Shown here piece after piece: positions 35,459 through 44,290 of a DNA stretch of 64,000 nt. Made by a program: the position numbers and the translations under genes. The DNA lies in contig JAYPYV010000011.1 in assembly GCA_038136035.1 (NCBI GenBank), positions 1-64,000 on the forward strand, read 5' to 3'. The notes below the pieces were generated by a model. That model was not told the origin of the DNA. It saw nothing but the letters and a program-made list of their open reading frames with translations, and ran no database searches. How positions within the stretch are numbered: the stretch's first letter is position 1; each line of letters opens with the position of its first letter. This stretch comes from UBA9926 sp023261215 (GTDB lineage Bacteria; Pseudomonadota; Gammaproteobacteria; Pseudomonadales; Azotimanducaceae).

Positions 35459-37551
35459 CGGACGGCCTGTGGTTGCTTAGACAGCTGCTGAAGGATCTCG
35501 GCCTTTGGGCCGTCAAGAACGATACGACCGGAGCGCATGACCACGAGGCGGTCGACAAGGGCCAGCATGCTGGTGCGATGAGTGATCAACATGAGCGTTC
35601 TATCACTCAAGTAGGTGCTGAGTGACTGTATCAGTGACTGCTCCGCCTGACCGTCTAGCGCGTTGCTTGGTTCGTCCAAGATCACGAGGTTTGCGCCGTT
35701 AGACAACGCGCGTGCGAGCGCGATGGCTTGTTTTTGACCCCCGGAAAGTTGACGACCTTGTTCGCCGACTTGGAGGTCGAAGCCTTCGGGATGCTCATTC
35801 AAATACGTCGCAATGCCAGAGACTTCGGCGGCGTTAACAATCGCCTCATCAGACAGGGTGGCCTGGCCAAACCGAATGTTGTCGCGGACCGACCCGCTGA
35901 TCAATGGCGCGTCCTGGGCAAGAAAGCTGATCTGTCTGCGTAAGTCCCCTGGATCCACCTGACGCAGGTCCGTTCCGCCTACGAGCACACTGCCTTGGTC
36001 AGGGCTGTAAAACTTACAGACGAGCTTTGCGAGCGTGCTTTTACCTGAACCCGTGGGCCCGATGATGCCCACCCGTTCGCCAGGTTGAATGTTGAGTTCG
36101 ATGGCCGAGAGGGTTGGAAAGGGATGGTTGGGGTAGGTGAAGTTGACCTCGCGCAATCGAATCGCCGCTTGGAGCTTCGGACGATGCAATGGGGGTTGTT
36201 CAAGATCCCGTTCCTGCGGTAACTGCATCAAGCTCTGAACGGACTGAAAAGCGGCCATCGCTTGCTGAAACCGGGTCAGCAGGCTTGCGAGTTGGGTCAT
36301 CGGCTGCATGCTGCGGCCGGTCAGGATCGTGCATGCAATGAGACCGCCCATCGTAAGCGTACCCTCACGAATGCTGAAGACGCCGGCGGCGACAATCAAC
36401 AGAGTTGTCATTCCCTGCAACCATTGAACGAGATTCAAGGCGATAAGGCTCTGAAGCCGCGTAGACAGCGATAATTCGGCAAGATCGGCCTGTTGCCTTT
36501 CCCAACGATTTTGCATTTGACTCTCTGCGGCGGACGACTTGATGAGTTCCAGCGCGCTAAGCGTTTCGATGAGTAAGCCGCTTTTCCTTGCTGATGCTTG
36601 CATTAAATCCGTGACCTGCGGCGCGAGCTTACGTTGCGCGACAACGCCAACGAGACAGATCAGCGCAATGGCAATAATGGGGATGACAACGATCGACCCA
36701 CCGATGGTGTAAATGATGAGGAGATACAGCACAACGAAGGGAAGGTCGATCAACGCTGTGAGGGTTGTTGAGGTGAAAAAGTCCCTGAATTGTTCGAAGT
36801 CGAGCAACTGATTCGCGAAGCTACCTACTTTGGTTGGTCGAGCAGACAACTGCATCGACATGACCTGTTCAAAGGTCATCGCGGACAACATGAGATCCGC
36901 TCGACGGCCGGCAATATCAATAAAGTATCCGCGCAAAGATTTAATCAATAAGTCGAAGAGCAATACGAGCGTGAGGCCGATGCCGAGGACCCAGAGGGTG
37001 TCGATGGCTTGGTTAGGAACGACTCGGTCATAGACGTTCATCACAAAGAGCGGCATCGCGAGTGCGAAGAGATTGACGAAGAGAGAGCCCGCGATGACTT
37101 CTGCGTACAGCGTTCGGTTCAAGCGGATCAATTGCGACAACCAGCGCGGTGTTCGGTTCGATTGACCAATCAATGTTTCGCGAGATTGACCTTGTCTTTC
37201 ACCCAAGATAAAGAGCCCCACGGGTTGCGTATGTCCGCTGACCCAGGTCGCGAGATCCTCTTGACTTCGAACAATCTCGGCGCGGTCCTCGACAAAGGCG
37301 ATGAGGGGAAAATGGTGACGTTCGATTTTGGAAATTTCAGCCGACTTTCTAGGGTCGACGCTACGAAGAGTTGAATCAAATCCCAGACGTCGGGTGGCGC
37401 GAAGCGCGAGTTCGGGGGACAGGTCCGACTCTATGGAGGGTAACCCTGCCAGCAACATCGCTTGTGACATGGCGCTCCCCTCGCTGGCGAGTAAGGCCAG
37501 CAGGGTTTCGAGTAAACCAGGCTGCGGCGCTGAAGCTGTGGATTCTGTCAT
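35455..37551 (-). CDS. Type I secretion ABC permease/ATPase (LapB-like)
   Basis: A 698-residue half-transporter. Residues 1-130 form a C39-like domain without the catalytic Cys, which in LapB/HlyB relatives recognises rather than cleaves the substrate. Six-helix membrane domain about 145-440. The ATPase follows, with Walker A GPTGSGKST (near 500), signature LSGGQKQ, Walker B VILDEP and the switch His in ITHRT. All are intact. The architecture points to export of a large RTX adhesin or similar protein, not encoded here. Confidence 0.9.
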   Translation of the reverse strand: MTESTASAPQPGLLETLLALLASEGSAMSQAMLLAGLPSIESDLSPELALRATRRLGFDSTLRSVDPRKSAEISKIERHHFPLIAFVEDRAEIVRSQEDLATWVSGHTQPVGLFILGERQGQSRETLIGQSNRTPRWLSQLIRLNRTLYAEVIAGSLFVNLFALAMPLFVMNVYDRVVPNQAIDTLWVLGIGLTLVLLFDLLIKSLRGYFIDIAGRRADLMLSAMTFEQVMSMQLSARPTKVGSFANQLLDFEQFRDFFTSTTLTALIDLPFVVLYLLIIYTIGGSIVVIPIIAIALICLVGVVAQRKLAPQVTDLMQASARKSGLLIETLSALELIKSSAAESQMQNRWERQQADLAELSLSTRLQSLIALNLVQWLQGMTTLLIVAAGVFSIREGTLTMGGLIACTILTGRSMQPMTQLASLLTRFQQAMAAFQSVQSLMQLPQERDLEQPPLHRPKLQAAIRLREVNFTYPNHPFPTLSAIELNIQPGERVGIIGPTGSGKSTLAKLVCKFYSPDQGSVLVGGTDLRQVDPGDLRRQISFLAQDAPLISGSVRDNIRFGQATLSDEAIVNAAEVSGIATYLNEHPEGFDLQVGEQGRQLSGGQKQAIALARALSNGANLVILDEPSNALDGQAEQSLIQSLSTYLSDRTLMLITHRTSMLALVDRLVVMRSGRIVLDGPKAEILQQLSKQPQAVR

Positions 37552-37658
37552 GGGTCGAGTATAGCACCCGGGTTGGATCTACTAGAGTCACGCAAGGGCG
37601 GCCGCTTGCGAAATCATCATCCGATGGATTTCAGAGGACCCTTATAAAATGGTAATGA

Positions 37659-38618
37659 TCAGGTTGGGAAGACCCTGCGAACAGGCGCCCCCGATGCCCA
37701 CGCAAGTACATTGTCTTTTAACTGGTCAATCAAACGTGCTCGCGACTCCGCAGCGCCCCATGCGTTGTGCGGCGTGACGATTAAATCCTCCCGGCGAACC
37801 TGGAGGAGCGGTTCCTCTGCAGTTGGGGGTTCACTCGCGAGCACATCGATCGCCGCGCCTGAGATCCGCTTTTGGTCCAATGCAGTGAGCAGCGCCTTGG
37901 AATCCACGAGGGCGCCTCGAGCCGTATTGATCAGGAGCGCTGAGCGTTTCATTTGTCTCAAGGTGTCTTCATTGATGAGGTGAATATTTTCGTCAGTGAG
38001 AGGGCAGTGGAGTGACAAGACATCGCTTTCGCTCAGCAAAGTTGAAAGATTGACTCGCGCAATATCGTCAACTTTTGAGGGGCGTTGCGTTTCAAGGGCG
38101 AGAACGGTCATGCCGAACGCTTGACCCAATCGCGCGACGGCTAAGCCAAGCTCGCCCAGGCCGATGATGCCCAGCGTTTTTCCTGAGAGTTCAACAATTG
38201 GATGGTCGAGTCGGCAAAACACATCGCTCGCATGCCATTGCCCTCGAGCGGTGTCGTCGATGTATCGGTACTGGCGGGTTGCGAGGTTGAGGATCAGTGC
38301 AAACGTATGCTGCGCCACTGAAGGTGTGGCGTAGCCCACCGCGTTGCAGACAATGACCCCGCGCCTTTTTGCTGCGTCCAAGTCAACATTGTTGGTGCCC
38401 GTCGCCATGATGCCAATGAACTTTAGGGCACTTGCGGCCTCGATCAGCGCGGCATCAAGGACCACCTTATTCGTCAGGACGACATCAATCCCTTGGATGC
38501 GTTCGTACGTTTCCTCCGGGCGCGTTGCCCCATGCACGGTCCAGTCGTCTAGTAGCTGCGTCACGGGAGAGAGGTCAGCATCTCCCAGACTGTTCGCATC
38601 CAAGATGGTTCCGCGCAT
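37659..38618 (-). CDS. D-2-hydroxyacid dehydrogenase (glycerate dehydrogenase-like)
   Basis: A 319-residue NAD-dependent enzyme. The Rossmann motif is GIIGLGELG (about residues 152-160). Catalytic Arg lies in INTARGALVD, Glu follows in the ASEPPTAEEP region, and His is in VTPHNAWGA. It reduces or oxidises a 2-hydroxy/2-oxo acid such as hydroxypyruvate. It begins 11 nt after the cyclophilin stop, so the two are likely co-transcribed. Confidence 0.82.
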   Translation of the reverse strand: MRGTILDANSLGDADLSPVTQLLDDWTVHGATRPEETYERIQGIDVVLTNKVVLDAALIEAASALKFIGIMATGTNNVDLDAAKRRGVIVCNAVGYATPSVAQHTFALILNLATRQYRYIDDTARGQWHASDVFCRLDHPIVELSGKTLGIIGLGELGLAVARLGQAFGMTVLALETQRPSKVDDIARVNLSTLLSESDVLSLHCPLTDENIHLINEDTLRQMKRSALLINTARGALVDSKALLTALDQKRISGAAIDVLASEPPTAEEPLLQVRREDLIVTPHNAWGAAESRARLIDQLKDNVLAWASGAPVRRVFPT

Positions 38619-38629
38619 GGGAAAAGCAA

Positions 38630-39154
38630 TCAGGCTTTCAGGTCTGGGAACGATGCATCCAGCGTTTCATTCCAGCTCGCGAGTCGATCCGCTTGAGCGT
38701 TCATGAGCTCGTCGATGTCACCTTCGATCGTAATTTGAGTAATGGTGTCCCCTTGTCTGATCGCATCGACGACGGCTTGATCCGATTCGCCATTGACTGA
38801 ACCGAAGACCGAATGATTGTCATCGAGATGAGGCGTTGGAACATGGGTGATAAAAAACTGACTGCCATTCGTACCCGGTCCAGCATTGGCCATTGACAGT
38901 TGGCCCGGTCGATCGTGGCGTAGGCTTGCCACAAACTCGTCTTCGAACCGATAGCCCGGCCCGCCGGTTCCGGTGCCAAATGGACAACCGCCCTGAATCA
39001 TGAAGTCGCCGATGACTCGGTGAAACGTCAATCCATCGTAGTAGCCACGATTCGCTAGATTCACAAAGCTGGCAACCGTGACCGGCGCCTCCTCGGCGTA
39101 CAGTGTGAGGCCAATGGTGCCCTTGCTTGTTTCGATGTTGGCGGTGATGCTCAT
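38630..39154 (-). CDS. ppiB: Cyclophilin-type peptidyl-prolyl isomerase
   Basis: A 174-residue single-domain cyclophilin. The ATG at 39154 is chosen because AGAGGA precedes it and family homology starts at MSITANIETSKG; a longer frame to 39322 adds an Arg-rich tail unlike the family. Active-site motifs FHRVIGDFMIQGG and GPGTNGSQFFI are intact. There is no signal peptide, so it is a cytoplasmic folding helper. Confidence 0.9.
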   Translation of the reverse strand: MSITANIETSKGTIGLTLYAEEAPVTVASFVNLANRGYYDGLTFHRVIGDFMIQGGCPFGTGTGGPGYRFEDEFVASLRHDRPGQLSMANAGPGTNGSQFFITHVPTPHLDDNHSVFGSVNGESDQAVVDAIRQGDTITQITIEGDIDELMNAQADRLASWNETLDASFPDLKA

Positions 39155-39581
39155 AGTCTGTCCTCTTTTATTTGCATGGTATCGAAAGTGTTTCCTAATG
39201 GCGGCGCCCACGGTCCTGATCGCGATCTGAGTGGCCCGTTTGACGTCTCGGTGCGCGTGACACCCTCTTGGTATTGGTGATCGTGATTCGTCGTTGCTCG
39301 AGAGTCTAGCAGGGCGCGTCACTGAGGCGCGCCTCGTTCACTGCTCAGCTATTTGAAATAAAGACCTTGCCCCTCATTTCGAATCTCATGTCAAAGACGG
39401 GTCCTATCGACTTTGGTGCGTGCGCCAGAGGCAAAACACAGCGTTCAGATTGACGGACTGCAGCCATTTTAGTCGGTTGATGGGGCCCCTTTAGAGTCGC
39501 CGGCTGGCGATTCATGTCAGTTGAGCGCCAGCGATCAAGCCGATAATAGATGAATGACGCCAGGCGCCTCTAAAGCAGCGG
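39155..39581. other. Intergenic region between gltA and ppiB
   Basis: 427 nt between two minus-strand genes. It contains a near-perfect 8-bp stem (GAGTCGCC 39494-39501 with GGCGATTC 39506-39513, one wobble pair) and the palindrome GGGGCCCC at 39482-39489, both downstream of gltA. Neither has a U-run. The ppiB promoter probably lies nearer 39155 but is not evident. Confidence 0.45.
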
Positions 39582-40871
39582 CTATCGATCGCTGATGGGC
39601 ACAAAGTCCCGCTGTGTTGGGCCCGTATACAGTTGTCTGGGTCTGCCAATTTTAAAGGGAACGGAAAGCATTTCCGACCAATGAGAAATCCATCCGGGGG
39701 TTCTGCCCAGCGCAAACAACGCGGTGTACATGGGGGTCGGAATGCCCATGGCTTTTAAGGTGATCCCCGAGTAGAAATCGATATTGGGGTAGAGTTTGCG
39801 TTCGATGAAGTAGGGCTCTTCTCGGGCCATCTTCTCAAGGGTGGTGGCGATCTTAAGCAAGGGTTCATCCTCGACCCCTTGCTCGGCTAAAACAGCGTGA
39901 CAACTTTCCTGCATCACGAGAGCGCGTGGATCAAAGTTCTTGTACACGCGATGGCCAAAGCCCATGAGTTTAAAGGGATCATCTTTGTCTTTGGCTTTGG
40001 CAACGTAGTCGTTGACGACTGCAACATCGCCGATTTCATTCAGCATATCGAGAACCGCTTCATTGGCGCCACCATGTGAAGGGCCCCAAAGCGCCGCGAT
40101 GCCTGCTGCGATCGCTGCATAAGGATTGCATTCTGTTGACCCTGCCAAACGAACCGTCGACGTTGACGCGTTTTGTTCGTGATCAGCGTGGAGTATGAAT
40201 ATTCGATCGAGCGCACTCGCGAGGGTTGGGCTTACCGATGAGGGCTTGCCGCTCTCGCCAAAGCACATGTTGAGGAAATTTTCGGCGTAACCGAGCGACG
40301 GATCTGGATCGACGAATTCCCGACCGATGGACTTGCGATAACTCATGGCCGCGAGCGTTGGCACTTTGGCAATCAGTTGCATGGCTGACTCCATCCGGTG
40401 GTCAGCGTTGTAGATATCCAGTCCTTCATGGAACAGTGCTGCCAAGCCACCGACACCGGCACACAGCATGGACATGGGGTGCGCAGTTGCTGTGAAACCG
40501 TCAAAAATTTTTGCGAACTGGGCGTCGATTGGCATTCGTTCATTGATATCAGACTTGAACTGAGCAAGTTCGGCTTGCGTGGGGAGCTCACCGTGGAGTA
40601 GGAGGTAGCACACTTCAAGATGCTCTGCCCCGGATGCGAGGGCTTCAATGGGATAACCACGATAGGTGAGGACCCCAGCATCGCCATCGATGTAGGTGAT
40701 CTTGGATTCGCAACTGGCCGTCGACAAAAAGCCTGGGTCAAAGGTGAACAGGCCTTCGCTGATGAGGCCGCGCACGTCGATCACATCAAGACCGGCAGTC
40801 GCCTCGAGGACAGGCAGTGCGACCGTTTTGCCGTCGATGGTAATGCTTACATCATGTTTCATATTGCTCAC
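39582..40871 (-). CDS. gltA: Citrate synthase
   Basis: A 429-residue type II citrate synthase, the hexameric NADH-sensitive kind typical of gammaproteobacteria. Characteristic segments are FDPGFLSTASCESKITYIDGD near 43-63, HADHEQNASTS and FGHRVYKNFDPRA, containing the catalytic histidines. It condenses oxaloacetate and acetyl-CoA. It is divergent from sdhCDAB, the standard arrangement in Pseudomonas-like genomes. Confidence 0.95.
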   Translation of the reverse strand: MSNMKHDVSITIDGKTVALPVLEATAGLDVIDVRGLISEGLFTFDPGFLSTASCESKITYIDGDAGVLTYRGYPIEALASGAEHLEVCYLLLHGELPTQAELAQFKSDINERMPIDAQFAKIFDGFTATAHPMSMLCAGVGGLAALFHEGLDIYNADHRMESAMQLIAKVPTLAAMSYRKSIGREFVDPDPSLGYAENFLNMCFGESGKPSSVSPTLASALDRIFILHADHEQNASTSTVRLAGSTECNPYAAIAAGIAALWGPSHGGANEAVLDMLNEIGDVAVVNDYVAKAKDKDDPFKLMGFGHRVYKNFDPRALVMQESCHAVLAEQGVEDEPLLKIATTLEKMAREEPYFIERKLYPNIDFYSGITLKAMGIPTPMYTALFALGRTPGWISHWSEMLSVPFKIGRPRQLYTGPTQRDFVPISDR

Positions 40872-40924
40872 TTTCTTTTGCTGGATGAGATGAGCGCCAG
40901 TTTCCCTAACTAACGCCTAGCGTG

Positions 40925-40961
40925 CGTTTTGCATCTCCCGGCTGGCTCCAACCGTTTTGCA
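40925..40961. repeat. Paired 9-bp direct repeats upstream of gltA
   Basis: CGTTTTGCA at 40925-40933 and 40953-40961, start-to-start distance 28 nt, 54-82 nt upstream of the gltA ATG. A related TTTCGCAACCC lies near 41055. The position fits a regulator binding site in the gltA promoter. Confidence 0.4.
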
Positions 40962-41240
40962 ACCCTGGTTATCCATCGCCTGTTCGAGGGGGCGTGCCTT
41001 TGGGCGCGTGCATGTGAACGGTCCGATGGTTAGTCAATGGCGGTTTCGGTCCATTTCGCAACCCGAATGGTAGCCCGAATCGCCACGGTGCAGGCCCTAG
41101 AACAAGCACGTAGCCATGGCGGATGCGAAGAACTTTAGGGTGCTCAGTCGTTCTATCAGCCGTTGGCCAGGACGCAACATCTAATCAAATGGGCCGTCTG
41201 CTGTAAAGCCCAGGTCATCGGTTACCAACCCCAAATAGGT

Positions 41241-41269
41241 TTGTTTTTTGGGGGTCAAAACTCTATCAT
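41241..41269 (+). promoter_or_regulatory. Candidate sigma-70 promoter of the sdh operon
   Basis: TTGTTT, 17-nt spacer, TATCAT. It would give an sdhC leader of about 315 nt. A small stem (CCCCAAA 41229-41235 with TTTGGGG 41247-41253) overlaps the -35 side. Confidence 0.4.
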
Positions 41270-41377
41270 GGCGCGTCGTTCAAAAAGGGCACAATTGCAG
41301 TCAAAGCCCAAGATTTCGAAAGATTTTTTCGGTGCCTAAATGGCTGTGCACGCGTCCTAACGCTGGCTTGGATCGAT

Positions 41378-41441
41378 CTGCAATCGAACGGGAAGGATGC
41401 GCGGCCGCCGGTCTCGAGGTGGGGCTTGGGTTCGATTGCAG
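41378..41441 (+). repeat. 12-bp perfect inverted repeat in the sdhC leader
   Basis: CTGCAATCGAAC (41378-41389) and GTTCGATTGCAG (41430-41441) are exact complements 40 nt apart. The enclosed sequence is GC-rich with further self-complementarity, and the palindrome GAGGCGCCTC starts at 41441. This would fold as a long-range stem enclosing sub-helices, as structured regulatory leaders do. Confidence 0.6.
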
Positions 41442-41543
41442 AGGCGCCTCGGTCTCGCGGCAGTTAATCGATGAGCACCCAGGTGGCAACATAAAAATGA
41501 CCGCAAATTAAGGCGGTGCACGGTTTAAGACGTAGCTTGAAAA

Positions 41544-41561
41544 CGGCATGGCACCATGCCG
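41544..41561 (+). promoter_or_regulatory. Hairpin next to the sdhC ribosome binding site
   Basis: CGGCATG-GCAC-CATGCCG, a perfect 7-bp stem with a tetraloop, 17 nt ahead of the AGGGAG Shine-Dalgarno at 41579-41584. An in-frame ATG at 41556 lies inside its 3' arm, which argues against that ATG as the start. Likely affects translation or stability of the sdh mRNA. Confidence 0.5.
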
Positions 41562-41591
41562 GACGAAAAAAGATTGACAGGGAGATCAGTT

Positions 41592-41978
41592 TTGAAAAAT
41601 TCGAATAGGCCCATCAACGTCGGGATTGGCGATTTGCTGCAGTTCAGCTGGCCGATCACCGCTTTGGCGTCGATTACACACCGAGTCGCAGGCGTTGCGC
41701 TGTTCGTCGCTTTTGGATTTGCGCTGTACGTTTTAGAGCTATCGCTGAGTTCGGCCTCAGGGTTCGAGGAGGTCCAAACACTTCTGACCTCGGGTATCGC
41801 GAAAAGCATTCTTTGGGTCAGTCTTGCCGCGCTGATTTACCACTTTGTGGCCGGTATTAAACATCTCCTGTTGGACGGGAGCGATGCGGAATCCCTGGCT
41901 GTTGGCCGAACGGCGGCTATCGTGACGTTGTTGGTCTCACTCGCATTGATCGCTTTGATGACGCTCTGGGTCATCTAA
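41592..41978 (+). CDS. sdhC: Succinate dehydrogenase cytochrome b556 subunit
   Basis: A 128-residue membrane anchor, three transmembrane helices (about residues 19-43, 60-80, 97-122 in this numbering). The TTG at 41592 is chosen because AGGGAG lies 7 nt before it and the product then starts like other SdhC proteins (KNSNRPIN); an ATG 12 codons upstream is inside a hairpin. The quinone/heme region is SITHRVAG, and the heme His is probably in HFVAGIKH. First gene of sdhCDAB. Confidence 0.88.
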   Translation: MKNSNRPINVGIGDLLQFSWPITALASITHRVAGVALFVAFGFALYVLELSLSSASGFEEVQTLLTSGIAKSILWVSLAALIYHFVAGIKHLLLDGSDAESLAVGRTAAIVTLLVSLALIALMTLWVI

Positions 41979-42025
41979 TCAAATTGTTCGCTCGTAATAT
42001 TTACCGCTCGTAACAAGGAGGTTCC

Positions 42026-42394
42026 ATGGTTACGCAAGTCACTAGTTTTTCTCGTAATGGGGTAGGCGATTGGTACCTCCAGCGTATGTCATCGATCATC
42101 ATCGCGATTTACACGGTACTGCTTGTTGGCATCATTGTGATGACACCCGAATGGTCGTTTGAGCGTTGGGCGGGATTGTTCGATAGCACCCTCATGAAAA
42201 TTGCGACGCTGCTGGTGATACTTGCGACCTGCGTTCACGCGTGGATTGGTATGTGGACCATAGGCACCGACTATCTGCGCGCAAGAACCATGGGTCCGAT
42301 CGGCGATACGCTCCGGTCGATTTACCAACTGGTGTGTGTATTGGCGATCCTCAGCTACCTGATTTGGGGCATCCAGATTCTTTGGGGTAATTAA
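42026..42394 (+). CDS. sdhD: Succinate dehydrogenase membrane anchor subunit
   Basis: A 122-residue protein with three predicted transmembrane helices. DWYLQRMSS near the start and HAWIGMWTIGTDYLR in the middle are family features contributing to heme and quinone binding. AAGGAGG precedes the ATG. It ends 2 nt before sdhA. Confidence 0.9.
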   Translation: MVTQVTSFSRNGVGDWYLQRMSSIIIAIYTVLLVGIIVMTPEWSFERWAGLFDSTLMKIATLLVILATCVHAWIGMWTIGTDYLRARTMGPIGDTLRSIYQLVCVLAILSYLIWGIQILWGN

Positions 42395-42396
42395 GT

Positions 42397-44169
42397 ATGT
42401 CTAATCTTTCAACATTAGAGTTTGACGCAATCATCATCGGAGGCGGGGGCTCCGGGCTTCGCGCAGCCCTTCAACTGGCCCAATCTGGGCACAAGACAGC
42501 GGTGGTTTCTAAGGTTTTTCCAACCCGCTCGCACACGGTATCAGCGCAAGGCGGGATCACGTGCGCGATTGCTAGCGAGGATCCCAATGATGATTGGCGT
42601 TGGCACATGTACGACACCGTGAAGGGGTCCGACTACATTGGAGATCAGGACGCCATCGAATACATGTGCAGTGTCGGCCCTGAGGCGGTCTTCGAACTTG
42701 AGCACATGGGCTTGCCTTTCTCGCGTAAAGAAAATGGCCGGATTTATCAACGTCCGTTCGGCGGTCAGAGCAAGGATTTTGGGAACGGCGGCCAAGCGGC
42801 GAGAACGTGTGCCGCGGCGGATCGCACCGGTCATGCGCTTCTTCATACGTTGTTCCAGGGCAATTTGAAGGCGGGTTCAACGTTCTTTAACGAATGGTTT
42901 GCCGTTGACTTGGTGAAGAACGCGGATGGTGCCGTGACCGGCGTCATCGCGATTTGTATGGAAACGGGTGAAGTTCACTACATCAAGTCTAAGGCGACAG
43001 TGCTCGCCACTGGGGGCGCTGGTCGAATTTACGCCTCCACCACCAACGCCTTGATGAACACTGGGGATGGCACGGGCATGGCACTTCGAGCCGGCTACGT
43101 CATGCAGGATATGGAGATGTGGCAATTCCATCCCACAGGCATCGCTGGCGCCGGAACGCTCGTAACCGAGGGTTGTCGTGGAGAAGGCGGATATCTCATT
43201 AATAAGGATGGCGAGCGATTCATGGAGCGCTACGCGCCCAATGCAAAAGATCTAGCAGGTCGAGATGTGGTCGCCAGAAGCATGGTGCTCGAGATCTTGG
43301 AAGGCCGCGGCGCCGGTCCTGAAGGGGATCATGTGTTGTTGAAGCTCGACCACTTGGGCGAGGATATTCTGCATTCCAGGCTGCCTGGCATCGTCGAGCT
43401 GTCGAAAACGTTCGCTCATGTCGATCCGGTGAAAGAACCGATTCCCGTGGTGCCTACTTGCCATTACATGATGGGCGGGTTGCCAACCAATATTCATGGC
43501 CAGGCGATTACTCGAAATGCAGCGGGTGAAGACGAGGCGGTGCCAGGTCTTTTTGCTGTGGGCGAAGCGGCTTGTGTTTCGGTCCACGGTGCGAATCGCT
43601 TGGGCGGTAACTCGTTGCTTGATTTGGTGGTCTTTGGCCGAGCGGCGGGACTCTACATCAATGAAGCCCTTACTCAAGGAATGAGCGTCCGCGCATCGAG
43701 CGAATCAGATATTGATGCCGCCACGGCACGCATGCATCGATGGAATGAGTCCTCTGGTGGTGAATCGCCGACAGAACTCAAAAAAGAATTGCAGGCCTGT
43801 ATGCAATTGAACTTTGGCGTTTTCCGTAAGGAAGGGCCAATGCAAGAGGGCATCAAAAAGTTAGGGGAGTTGAGGGAAAGAATCGGACAAGCCCACTTGC
43901 AAGACAAGTCCAGGGCGTTCAACACCGCGCGTTTAGAGGCCCTTGAGCTTGATAATCTTCTGGAAATCGCTGAGGCAACCGCTGTCAGTGCGGAGGGTCG
44001 AAAGGAGAGCCGGGGCGCTCACGCTCGAGATGACTTCCAAGAACGTGACGATGAGCATTGGTTAGCCCATTCAATCTATGATCCAAAGACCAAATCTTTG
44101 GGTAAGCGAGACGTGAATTTTGAACCCAAAACCATGGAGCGCTTTGAACCCAAGGCGCGACATTACTAA
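42397..44169 (+). CDS. sdhA: Succinate dehydrogenase flavoprotein subunit
   Basis: A 590-residue FAD-binding subunit. The dinucleotide motif GGGGSGLRAAL is near residue 17. The covalent-FAD histidine is in SHTVSAQGG, the catalytic Arg region is in the capping domain, and HGANRLGGNSLLDLVVFG is intact. It oxidises succinate to fumarate on the cytoplasmic face of the inner membrane. Its length matches E. coli SdhA. Confidence 0.96.
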   Translation: MSNLSTLEFDAIIIGGGGSGLRAALQLAQSGHKTAVVSKVFPTRSHTVSAQGGITCAIASEDPNDDWRWHMYDTVKGSDYIGDQDAIEYMCSVGPEAVFELEHMGLPFSRKENGRIYQRPFGGQSKDFGNGGQAARTCAAADRTGHALLHTLFQGNLKAGSTFFNEWFAVDLVKNADGAVTGVIAICMETGEVHYIKSKATVLATGGAGRIYASTTNALMNTGDGTGMALRAGYVMQDMEMWQFHPTGIAGAGTLVTEGCRGEGGYLINKDGERFMERYAPNAKDLAGRDVVARSMVLEILEGRGAGPEGDHVLLKLDHLGEDILHSRLPGIVELSKTFAHVDPVKEPIPVVPTCHYMMGGLPTNIHGQAITRNAAGEDEAVPGLFAVGEAACVSVHGANRLGGNSLLDLVVFGRAAGLYINEALTQGMSVRASSESDIDAATARMHRWNESSGGESPTELKKELQACMQLNFGVFRKEGPMQEGIKKLGELRERIGQAHLQDKSRAFNTARLEALELDNLLEIAEATAVSAEGRKESRGAHARDDFQERDDEHWLAHSIYDPKTKSLGKRDVNFEPKTMERFEPKARHY

Positions 44170-44254
44170 CGGCTTTTGATGGCACCGAGGGTCCCATCGG
44201 GTTCCCCGGTATTGTCAACGAATTGATCGACAGGACGTTGAACCAAGAGAGAAC

Positions 44255-44270
44255 AACACCTCAAGGTGTT
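44255..44270 (+). promoter_or_regulatory. Hairpin just upstream of the sdhB ribosome binding site
   Basis: AACACC-TCAA-GGTGTT, a perfect 6-bp stem with a tetraloop, ending 20 nt before the sdhB ATG in the 121-nt sdhA-sdhB gap. No U-run follows. It may be an intra-operon processing or stability element. Confidence 0.4.
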
Positions 44271-44290
44271 ACACAAGAAGGAACTGAGTG

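Larger units (their letters stand above)
40872..41591. other. Divergent regulatory region between gltA and sdhC
   Basis: 720 nt, unusually long, carrying promoters in both directions. Supported elements: two identical 9-mers CGTTTTGCA near gltA (40925 and 40953), a candidate sdhC promoter (41241-41269), a 12-bp perfect inverted repeat (41378-41441), and a hairpin just before the sdhC ribosome binding site (41544-41561). An 87-codon frame at 41248-41511 covers the inverted repeat but looks like chance. Confidence 0.6.

Noticed and set aside
41248..41511. 87-codon + strand frame in the sdhC leader
   Set aside because: Covers the inverted repeat, no ribosome binding site, no recognisable product; the open frame is explained by GC-rich sequence.
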